Below the pieces are notes generated by a model. That model made no database searches. It saw only the letters and a program-made list of their open reading frames with translations, and was not told the origin of the DNA. A program made the position numbers and the translations under genes. Shown here piece by piece: positions 55,201 to 64,000 of a stretch of 64,000 nucleotides of DNA (within the stretch, counting starts at the first letter, position 1; each line of letters starts with the position of its first letter). Origin of the DNA: Styela clava (Eukaryota > Chordata > Ascidiacea > Stolidobranchia > Styelidae); contig NC_135254.1 of NCBI RefSeq assembly GCF_964204865.1, positions 6,143,001 through 6,207,000 on the forward strand, in the 5' to 3' direction.

Positions 55201-57906
55201 CAGTTAGCCACCGAGCATTGTAATGAATTGAGCTATTTGTGAGCAAACTACCTACCTAACTAAATTCAGGTTCTTACTAGGAATATTAATTTCTCATATA
55301 TCAGTGACTGCCCGTACAGGGCCTTGGTATCTTTTGTATAAATCCCGCCCCTGCTCCAAACACGAAAATTAGGAATTATCCAGTTAGGGTTAGGAATGCA
55401 GATTTCGCTTGAAATTCAAAACATTCCTAACCCCGACTGGATACTTACTAATTTGTTATTTTGAAAACGTTTAAAACATTAACGATTTTTACTTGCTCCT
55501 TGCTTTTCAAAAAAGGCCAGGTACAAGCACCACTAATATCTAACAATATCTCACAGTCCAATTTTTTTGTCGAAGTCATACAAGCGCCAAATTGTTTTAT
55601 TTTATTAAAATCCAATATAAAAAAAACGCCAAATTTCTGATATATACAACTAACATTTCATACTTGAAATAAACGGGACTACAATAAAAAAAATTGAAAA
55701 TAATAAAAAATAATATATGTTTTCATAATGCCTGCATGGGTATGAATTGCATAATAGTGTAAAGTAAAGAATATTGGTAATACCACACGCACCAGACTTC
55801 AAAAACACTAAAATTTCTCCATGCAAAGGAATTTCTCCCCGCTACACTACTGCTAAATATAATTAACATTCCATTTTTAGGTAAAAGGGCCTACTAATAC
55901 TATAAAAAGGATTCGGAATACTACAAAATATAATAATTGTTAGATTGGCAGTTGCCTGAAGCAGGGACTCCCAAACTTTTAATCTTGCTATCCCTTTCAA
56001 TATGTTAAAATTTTCCGCCACCCATGTTCAGGATTTACGTCGGCTCTTACGATCAAAGTCGCCGATGTTATAAGCACACCACCTGTGTGATCCTATCATT
56101 CTCTCGAAATCGTGAGATTCATGTTTCGCACTAGTTTTAACGAATCAAATGTCTAATAGAGTACAATAGATATAGTAGTGCTTTATGTGAAATTGGTGTA
56201 CTTTCTCCTAAAATTCGTAGCGCGCAACAAGAATAACTGAAAATATGAAAATATAAAACTCAAGGCGCACTTACACGAAAAAAACGCAGTTTCTATATTT
56301 ATTGTTAGGTAACAATAGAATCATACAGTACGTTAAAGCGAGTAAACAACGTAGAAAGTCAAAATAAATTTATTGATTCATTTTAGTTCTGCCTATTTAA
56401 GACAATTTTGCTAATTTAATGGCGCCCTTAGAAACTCACCGCGCCGCATCGCTTGCAGCCGCAGGTCTATTGGTTAATATTCTGAACCTAACTACCGCGT
56501 TTCACGTAAAATAACAACTAGTCTGAAAATAATACCTAGCCTGAATTCTAAAAACGATTTCAATAAAAGCCCGAAAGTCAGTGCGAAATTTTTTAACCAA
56601 GTCGATAGCAAGAAATCTCTTATACATGTTTTAAATGAATTGTAATAGATCATAATCTATATGCAGGAGTTGTTTTCAATAAAAACGTGTTGTTCAAAAC
56701 TAAATGGATATCAAATTTCAAAAAAAGAACTCAACCCAAAAATTTTTATGAGTTTGGTGAGAATATTTTTTTACATTTATCCCAGTGGAAAGGGTAAGCC
56801 AATAAGCCATATCGTGTTGCGAACCACAAGCCTCTTGTCCGGTCACCTGTCCATGTCAGGTATGGGATTAGTTATCTAGTAATATGATTTATGTTTATTT
56901 GGGGGCGAGGCAAAAATTATTTAACGACACTTATTTGGTCCTTTCGCTCTGAACAAGACCAGTGTGCTGTATGTATAGAAAAACCCCAGTTTCTTCACAG
57001 TTTCTCCCTGTTCTTATTCGGCATTACGTTCGTTGATTTCATAGATGGGCAAGCGTTACGTGTCGCATATGTCCGTTCAGTTGATCACAGCATTGCATGG
57101 CCGTGTGTTACTGCGATGAACTTATGTTTGTGCCACAGTTGTACTAAGATAATTCAATTAGATTGGCTTCTAAATGAAAGTATTCAGCTTTGGTCCAGTC
57201 CTGGCACAAGATAACATTTATTAAATATGCCGGTTTAGGTATAGTATAGCATATGGTGCATATGGCGAGAACCGCTATCGTTCCAACTTATTGTGGCTGA
57301 ATCGTTTATGAGTAACACCATGACTTCAAAGTAACGCATTTCAAAAACACATTCGTGATTATACGAGATCATTATCGTTTAAAAAAATTGCGGAAGTTTA
57401 CGTCAATCATTTACTTTCTGTTCAAACGGCGCAAAACAAATTTAACACTAAATATATCAGTAAGATATTCTGATTATAATTTTAATCGAAGGCCTTACTA
57501 TATTTTTGCCATGGGGGGTTGAATTTTATTTTGCATTCGCCAAGAGGTAAATTAGGGAATAAACTCTGATTACTTTTGCTATAAATTTCGACAACAGCAG
57601 TTAAAGGCAAAATAGATAGCTGTTTTGTTCGCATTGCTATTTCGTTGGCAATGGTTAGAATGTGAAAAATCTGATGCCAGGGTTAAGCTATTTCAAAACG
57701 GCAAAAATTGTAACGATCGTTTTTCAGAGGCTAATGGTTTATTGACGTAAATCGTGCAGTGATCGTTTGAATTTTTTATTCAAATAAAGTTAAGTCATTT
57801 TTATGTCAGATGGATAAATAAAATATATTATTATCCCAAGCTCCTTTTTCAATGACCGAACAGGTATGAAAATATCCGCACACCACTAGTCCGAATCTTA
57901 CATTCG
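55201..57906. other. Repeat-derived region upstream of the last gene
   Basis: No gene recognised. It contains another copy of the AAATAAGAC-type repeat (56495-56730), the inverted AGGTACAAGCACCACT unit (55518-55600), a relative of the 54581 element (56245-56470) and an inverted SINE-like repeat (56770-56880). The 107-residue plus frame at 56891-57214 has no recognisable domain, and I do not call it a gene. Confidence 0.45.
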
Positions 57907-58004
57907 ACGTCCGAAATCCTATATTCGACTTCCGAAATCCTATATTATACGTCCAAAATTTTATATTCGACGTCCGAATCTAATATTCGACGTACAAAAT
58001 CTTA
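57907..58004 (+). repeat. Left arm of a 98-bp near-perfect inverted repeat
   Basis: It begins ACGTCCGAAATCCTATATTC and ends GTACAAAATCTTA. Compared base by base with the reverse complement of 58953-59050, 97 of 98 positions agree. The arm itself is built from short repeats of the kind TTCGACGTCCGAAATCYTATA, one diverged repeat lying just outside to the left (57890-57906). Confidence 0.92.
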
Positions 58005-58468
58005 TATCGACGTCGACGTCCTAACCCCAAATTATTAACTTTCAGTTAATATACTTATATCTACCCAGACTGGGCCAGCGAAATCTATTTCGCTAAGAGC
58101 CACGCAATATCTGAAGCCGGCAAGACATGTATGACCTTTGTTTTCATATAATAGGATTCATGGTGGCGGTTAATATGCCATATTGCGCAAAATGTATCAG
58201 AATTTCATCAAATATGACTCTTACAGGCAGTGACGGCGTCGTCATCGTTTCATAAAGATAGAAAGAGCAGGCCAAACTCTCTTTTTGTGACGCAACACGC
58301 CTCCTGAAATTTAAAAGAGAGAAAACAATTTCCTTTTCCGCTCTAAAGTAAAGAGTAATCTTGCATGGGATATATTACGATGAGAATAGACTGAAGCTTC
58401 ATTTTAACCTACATTGTTCGGAAATCTACTTTCATCAAAGCAAAGCTGACGAAATTTTTGGACTCGAA

Positions 58469-61400
58469 ATGAAGATTCCGATTCGACACAGTTTCATCGG
58501 ACTAATACTGTTGATGAAGGCTTGTTTAATGATTAAAGGTCAGTGACATCGTACATACTTTGTTGGGTTTGCTCGCTGGCCTGGGGTTTGTTTTTTAGAG
58601 ACGCGCTATAACTGTCACATGCAAACTACGGACCGAGCGCCAAATACGTCCCGACAGCCTGATGCTACCACAACCAAACTGAAACCAAATTTAGATGTTT
58701 TACCTAAAAATTACTCAAGGAATTTGTAGAGATTGCAATTAAATTCAGTTTTTACACGAGGCCTGTTGTTTTCCATTTCTGCTTTTTTAACGCATATACA
58801 TGGCCCGCCAGTCTAAGTGGGCAGCATTTTGACCCCTGGTCCCAAAACGTTGCCCACCTCTGCGCGATAGAATAATTAATTTGATACTCAGCGTTTGCTA
58901 CAGTAAAACGTTTGCTACAGCAAATTAGGAAAGGTAATTGAGCTGCTCTAAGTAAGATTTTGTACGTCGAATATTAGATTCGGACGTCGAATATAAAATT
59001 TTGGACGTATAATATAAGATTTCGGAAGTCGAATATAGGATTTCGGACGTACCCTTGATAGTGTTGTCTATATATATATATTTGTTTCAAGTCCTACAAT
59101 GTATTTTGCAGTTACATGTTTTTTCGTAGAAGTTAAATTTGAGTGTAAAGAAAACTTAGAGATATGTTTTCTATTTCACCGAACTACATTATTCTGGCTC
59201 TAAATAAAGCTGCATATTGAATAATTGTGGAAGAATAATATTCCGGAATAATTTGTTGTAAAATTTACATAATGTTAATGTCGACTGTCTTTTCGGCTCT
59301 TCAGAAGTGTGTGTACCAATATGTAAGGTAACTAATTTTGTTCGCCTATCTTACATCAAGTTGTGTAAAGGAACTTATAGGTAGGTATATTCACTTGGCT
59401 AACACAGACCGTCCCCGAACTCGTAAAAGAACTAAAATATGGGAAATCGGAATAAAATTATGGCTTAACCCTGACCTGGTACATATACTTCGGGAATACC
59501 ATTTTTTAATCGGCTCATATTAAAGGGTGATTTCACAAAAGCAAAATAAATACTAAAAACCTCCCCAGCGATTTTTAAATATGAAGATTAGTGGTTTATA
59601 TAGAGGATTAGCTATTTAAAAATTATATGAATACACCAAAAATCAGGCCATTGATATTCAAACAGCATGAACGCTTTATACTTTTATAAGTATAGAATCC
59701 AGAAATCTGATAATATCCGTTCTAAGTGTAACAGTGTATTGGTGACATTCTATTAATTCGAATATTTTTTCCGAAACACGCCGAAAAATTTAGCAAAAAG
59801 ACGACGAAAAAAACACTTTATTTGTCAAATTCAACATATTCTAAATATATTCGTAAATAGGCGCTTCAGCTAATATAGGCGACAAACGGTAACTGTGAAT
59901 TGAAACAGGTTAATTGACAAATTTCAAATCTGTTTTCTCGCTTCACGGCTGGTATATTTGTATCGGAAGGAATATTTATTTATTTCGGCGTAGGGGGAAC
60001 CGGTATGGCGGTGTAATAATATAACTAACCTCGGTCTCTCGATAAAGGTTAAACCGACATTTAAATATGAAAAATAATAATTTTTTATCTGATAGCTTTT
60101 CCCCTCGAATACCTCGTTTACTTTGTCACATATCGGATGCGTTGCTGTACAGTAAACAGGGCCGGGTTTGCCAGGCAAAGTAGGTGGGAAATCTTGGGAT
60201 CTCAAATCTTAGAGGCCTCGGCATTTTGAACTGTTATTCATTTTTGAGTCGTTTTGTAAAAGATTGTTCCAGAATAAACCCAGTTTAGAATTTTATAAAG
60301 TTTATAGTAATCAAGTAAATTTTAGTCCCAAATATTTACCGTTTTGAAAATTAAAAACAGTGAAATAATGAATTTGTAAAATCGTACTATGGTGCCATGG
60401 CGTTTTATTACGACCGGAGTTTCTTAATCTACTCAGGCGATTAGCGACGTATTTTGCCACGCAATTTATTTATGACGCCATAATGTGATTTTATGACGTC
60501 ATGATTTAAGATGAACCTCACAAACGTCGCAGCCTAGGACCTCTCATCGTTTAAATCCCACCGCGACCGTAGATCTCACGAAACGGCCCTTCCTCCATTG
60601 CAAAAACATTTTTGCTTTAAAATCTCCGATGAGAGGATTTTCTCATTCAAAACGTTTTGTTTTTCAAACTTAAATTTCAAATATCGTCATATACACTCAA
60701 ATGTTTAGAAGTGAAAAATCGCTCATAGATTAGCCAGTTAGCGGGTGTGGTGGCCCATTGGTAAATCGTTTGACTCGGATATTTGGCATCGCGGGGTAAA
60801 AATATTTTATACCCACCACCTCACCCAAGGTGTTGTATACTGAATAAGCAATGCCGAATCAACAAGATTTACGTATAGGTGTCTGCTCGCTTTACTTCTG
60901 AGCATTTGAGTGTACATGACGATATTTTAAAAACCATAAAGTTTCAAATCCTTTTATCGGCTGCTCTCACAGAGCCTTGTTCGGGTAGAAAGGCGTATAA
61001 AGAAAGCAGACAACTACGGGGGAATTCAATATACTCGAGTTTATTGTTCGCCTAAAAAATGAAACGATTCTCAGAAACCAGAAATCGAATATTTGGTATC
61101 GATCAGATGTTCGCCCATGTCCGCGAGACCAACAAATTTTGTTAGCTTCTTCAATGGCGGCGCAATAATTCCAATTTGATTCGACCAATCATCATCGAGG
61201 AAAATAGTGCGTTCGCATGACGTGGGTAGCAGTTTGAAAATAAATATGGAATGAGCGAATGCTCACCATAAGGAAATAGGTACTGAATTAGTCTCGTTAT
61301 GAAAAAAGTTCAGTAACATAACTTTAGTTTATCTGTTATAAACTTTTTTTAAAACGGTTATTTTTCTCGATTTTCAATTACAATATTTTCTTAGCAGGAG

Positions 61401-63032
61401 AAAAATGCAGGATTGCAATGATTTGCGACGGGAAACCTACTTGGAAAGATATTACTAAGGTGATAGCGTTAGATGAAATTTCATATTGATGATATTATTA
61501 GCAGGAATTGAAATATTTTGTTTGAAATCTGAGAATAAAAATGAGATAATTTTCTAGCAATTTCTTCCATCTATAAGTACTGAAGGTTTGAAATGTATTT
61601 AATCGATACCTCATCCCAGATTTTAAGTTTTCCATGTAATCCATGGGAACACTTTTTAACGGGGAACACTTACCCAGCTAAAGCTTTTATGTCCATATAT
61701 TTAAACATTTCTCTCTTGTTCTATTTCAGGAAGGACAGTGCACAAAAGAAGAAGAAAAGGCTTTGGAAGGTTCGTGTCCACAATATAGTTTTCTTCGAAA
61801 TACGTTTGCTATTTTTTTCATTTTTGTCAAACGGCCTGATAGCAAAATTGCCCCACAAACAATCGTTTTATTTTAAAAAAAATCAATCATTTTATATTTT
61901 TATTATTAATATTATATATTATTCTTTAGCGATCAAATCATGACATGTAGTTTAGCAATACCCATCTCATATTCTTATTTTTAACCAGAGGAAGAGTGTT
62001 ACATATCTTCTAACAAAAAATTCACTGATAATGGATTGTGAAACTGAGGGCTCAATTTACTATCTGTTTAAATTTATTTTTTGCAGCTTTAACGGAACAT
62101 GTAGACGAGACGAAGAGTATGCTGTATCAATTACAAAAGAGGCTTGAAGATTTAAATACGAACTCAGGACAGCCCTTCATTGTTGGTGTCAACGACACGA
62201 CCACTACCCAGGGTAGAAATATTTAAGTCTTTTGACATTGATTGCACTAGAACATCGTTCTTTAACTCTTTTCTACCGTGGTATACCTTTTAAAAAATTT
62301 CAGGAACTTGTATTTCTTACAAATATCAATGTTTATTTAAGCTTTAAATAAACATTAAATTTTAAGCACGAATTGTAAAAAAACTCACGGTTCTGCAATA
62401 TCACCATAATATACTGCAATATAGTGGGCTAGTGTCTGCAAGTTGTAAACGGTGTAAATTGGACTGACGGCCCTAGCATCAACGGAAATAACGTAACATA
62501 AATGATAAAGCAAGCGACGTGCATGGCAGCCGATATCATCAACCTAGCCAAGTGCCCGAATTATCTATATATTTAATTTTTTATGTAAAAATGTGCTCAA
62601 GTCGATTCTTTGCTTAAATGACATTGTAGAATTTATGTGCGCCGCGTTTGCATTATTGTCTTCAATTGAATATTTTATAATTTATTATATTAGAGTTTAG
62701 AATCCCAGACTTAGGCTGTACACCCGTCGTATACCCTTTATCAGTTGTATACCCAACTCATGGTCCGGTATACACTTGGGTGTACCATATACCCGGTTGA
62801 AGACCGTCCTCTCCAGTCATAGTAATCGGTAATACAGCAATATATTAGTACCTAAAACTATAAATCTTGTTATAAAATTGTAATATAAACCGACTTTTTC
62901 ACACAGGATACACAGACAAGAATACTTCTTTGGTCCGTACTTCAACCGTTCCTGCTACATCTCCGTGGTCAACTAAGGAAGCCTTTCTATCTACGCTGCG
63001 CCCACAAACTACAAAAGTCGAACAGAGAACAG
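58469..63032 (+). CDS. Secreted coiled-coil protein with Ser/Thr-rich stalk, 5' part (partial)
   Basis: Five exons join cleanly: 58469-58538 (ATG, signal peptide), 61398-61459, 61730-61769, 62087-62212, 62907-63032, with GT-AG borders and phases 1, 0, 1, 1, 1. The protein begins MKIPIRHSFIGLILLMKACL (hydrophobic core, secretion likely), then EKCRIAMICDGKPTW and EGQCTKEEE with three or four cysteines, then a heptad-rich TEHVDETKSMLYQLQKRL segment, then two 126-nt exons coding a Thr/Ser-rich stretch (TTTTQ, SLVRTSTVPATSPWSTK, TTKVEQRT). The last exon ends in a donor, so the gene continues past 64000. The plan (signal peptide, coiled coil, phase-1 exons) parallels the lectin gene at 36199, so a recognition domain may follow, but that is inference. 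The frame was read by eye without transcript support; exon 1 to exon 2 is the least certain join because of a 2.9-kb intron. Confidence 0.62.
58953..59050 (-). repeat. Right arm of a 98-bp near-perfect inverted repeat
   Basis: It begins TAAGATTTTGTACGTCGAAT and ends GGATTTCGGACGT. Together with 57907-58004 it encloses 948 bp that include the putative first exon at 58469. Confidence 0.92.
59288..59503. mobile_element. MITE, long form of the GGTGCTCC family, diverged
   Basis: The left end is worn (CTCTTCAGAAGTGTGTGTAC); the right half is clear: AACACAGACCGTCCCCGAAC, ATCGGAATAAAATTATGGCT, GACCTGGTACATATACTTCG. It lies in the long first intron of the secreted coiled-coil gene. Confidence 0.6.
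60678..60931. repeat. Palindromic repeat enclosing a tRNA-like head
   Basis: Arms of about 40 bp: AAATATCGTCATATACACTC (60689-60708) and its inverse GAGTGTACATGACGATATTT (60909-60928). Between them, 60742-60798, GTGTGGTGGCCCATTGGTAA has the form of a pol III A box (TGGCCCATTGG); no good B box follows, so this is a decayed SINE and not a tRNA gene. Confidence 0.45.
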
Positions 63033-63394
63033 GTTGGTGCGGCCTACTCTTTCTCGTTTTTTACTCGGGAAATATTTGCCCCCTAAACATTTTTTAGTAC
63101 GCGTCAAATATCTTAATTAGGAATTCCCCAGCACCTGAGGTCCAGAACAAAAAAGAAAAAACAAAAACAAATTTGAGTGAGATTTGAAAACGAACCACAA
63201 AAATACTAAATGTATTTGCTTGGTTATAAGATATTAACGTGTTCGCCTAAGATTGTTCTTGAAATAAAGATTTTATCCCCCGCAAGGCGCTTTAATATAG
63301 GACAGAGTAAAATTGCCTCCAGATGGCGTCCATAGTCTGATCGTTGCCTTGCTTTATGTCCTTTGTGACTGTCGTTTCGACGTGAGACTCTCTC

Positions 63395-64000
63395 TCAAAA
63401 ACACTTTCAAAATGAATAACAAAGTATAGAAATAATGTGTGGGGGTCAAACGTCAAACGTCCATTTTGCTCTGATTCAACATATCTTTATCCAAATATTT
63501 TACTCGAATATACTGAACAGTATTTGAGGTCCCAAAAACACTGTTAAAATTAATGACAAGGTATGGACATATTGTTTGAGGGTCAAAGATCAAACGTCCA
63601 TTTTGCTCTGATTCAACATATTTTTATCCAATTATATTACTCGGATATACTGAACAGTATTTAAAGTCTCAAAAACGGTTAAAATTAATGACAAAGTATG
63701 AACATATTGTTTGGGGGTCAAAGGTCAAACGTTCATTTTGCTCTGATTCAACATATTTTTATCCAATTATATTACTCGGATGTACTGAACAGTATTCAAA
63801 GTCCGTAAAACTGTTAAAATTAATGACAAAGTATGGACATATTGTTTGGGGGTCAAAGGTCAAACGTCCATTTTGCTCTGATTCAACAGATTTTTATCCA
63901 ATAATTTTACTCGGATGTACTGAACAGTATTTCAAGTCCCCAAAACACTCTCAAAATTAATACCAAAGTATAGAAATAATGTCTGGGGGTCATAGGTCAA
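63395..64000 (+). repeat. 135-137 bp tandem repeat array, running off the window
   Basis: The shared word CATTTTGCTCTGATTCAACA begins at 63462, 63599, 63734 and 63869, giving periods of 137, 135 and 135. Each unit also holds GTCAAAGGTCAAACG and ACTGAACAGTATT. A fifth unit begins before 64000. The first unit is the most diverged. The array lies in the last visible intron of the secreted coiled-coil gene. Confidence 0.9.

Larger units (their letters stand above)
59051..61397. other. Intron 1 remainder of the last gene
   Basis: It contains a long-form MITE (59288-59503) and, at 60678-60931, a palindromic segment with a tRNA-like head. A further tRNA-like word on the minus strand is at 60540-60590 (GCGGTGGGATTTAAACGATG). 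Apart from these no gene or repeat is assigned. Confidence 0.45.

Noticed and set aside
56891..57214. 107-residue plus-strand frame
   Set aside because: No known domain, adjacent to an inverted SINE-like repeat, no paralogue or splice partner seen; left uncalled.
63688..63960. 90-residue open frame on the plus strand
   Set aside because: It is a read-through of two 135-bp tandem repeat units; the protein repeats itself and has no codon character.

Overview
The window looks like nuclear DNA from an invertebrate chordate, most likely an ascidian tunicate; the lineage is inference. Evidence for this: about 35% GC by eye, few and mostly short introns, single-copy animal genes (CHCHD7, EIPR1, ZNF830), a secreted collagen/C-type-lectin gene of a kind common in tunicates, and dense short transposons between genes. 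I cannot name the species.

Layout. 1-3.4 kb: AT-rich, no recognised gene, a minus-strand LINE tail and a CA microsatellite. 3.4-13.2 kb: three conserved plus-strand genes in a row: CHCHD7 (mitochondrial twin CX9C protein, one exon), EIPR1 (WD40 endosomal/GARP-EARP partner, four exons) and a ZNF830 homologue (three exons) that lacks the zinc finger. Their introns hold SINE-like repeats and MITEs. 13.2-19.6 kb: intergenic transposon debris. 19.6-23.2 kb: one long open frame for a 1185-residue protein with 29 C2H2 fingers and a repetitive N-terminal region. 23.2-36.1 kb: a transposon-dominated desert. 36.2-38.6 kb: a five-exon secreted collectin-like gene (signal peptide, eight Gly-X-Y triplets, coiled coil, divergent C-type lectin domain). 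38.7-58 kb: a second transposon desert with nested hAT-like elements, a P/THAP9-like transposase relic and large repeats in both orientations. 58.5-64 kb: the 5' part of another secreted coiled-coil gene, pieced together from five phase-compatible exons and running off the window; its last visible intron carries a 135-bp tandem repeat.

The three 5' genes are housekeeping genes with unrelated jobs (mitochondrial import/COX assembly, endosomal trafficking, splicing-associated nuclear protein). The two secreted genes near the 3' side may belong to the same extracellular recognition repertoire. Most of the remaining sequence is non-autonomous DNA transposons. At least a dozen have terminal inverted repeats and 8-bp target duplications readable directly, including one hAT-like element inside another, two inserted back to back at the same target, and one in a lectin-gene intron. 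A separate short MITE family (termini like GGTGCTCCCGAAGTATGTG) occurs in about ten copies. No CRISPR array, rRNA or intact tRNA gene was seen.
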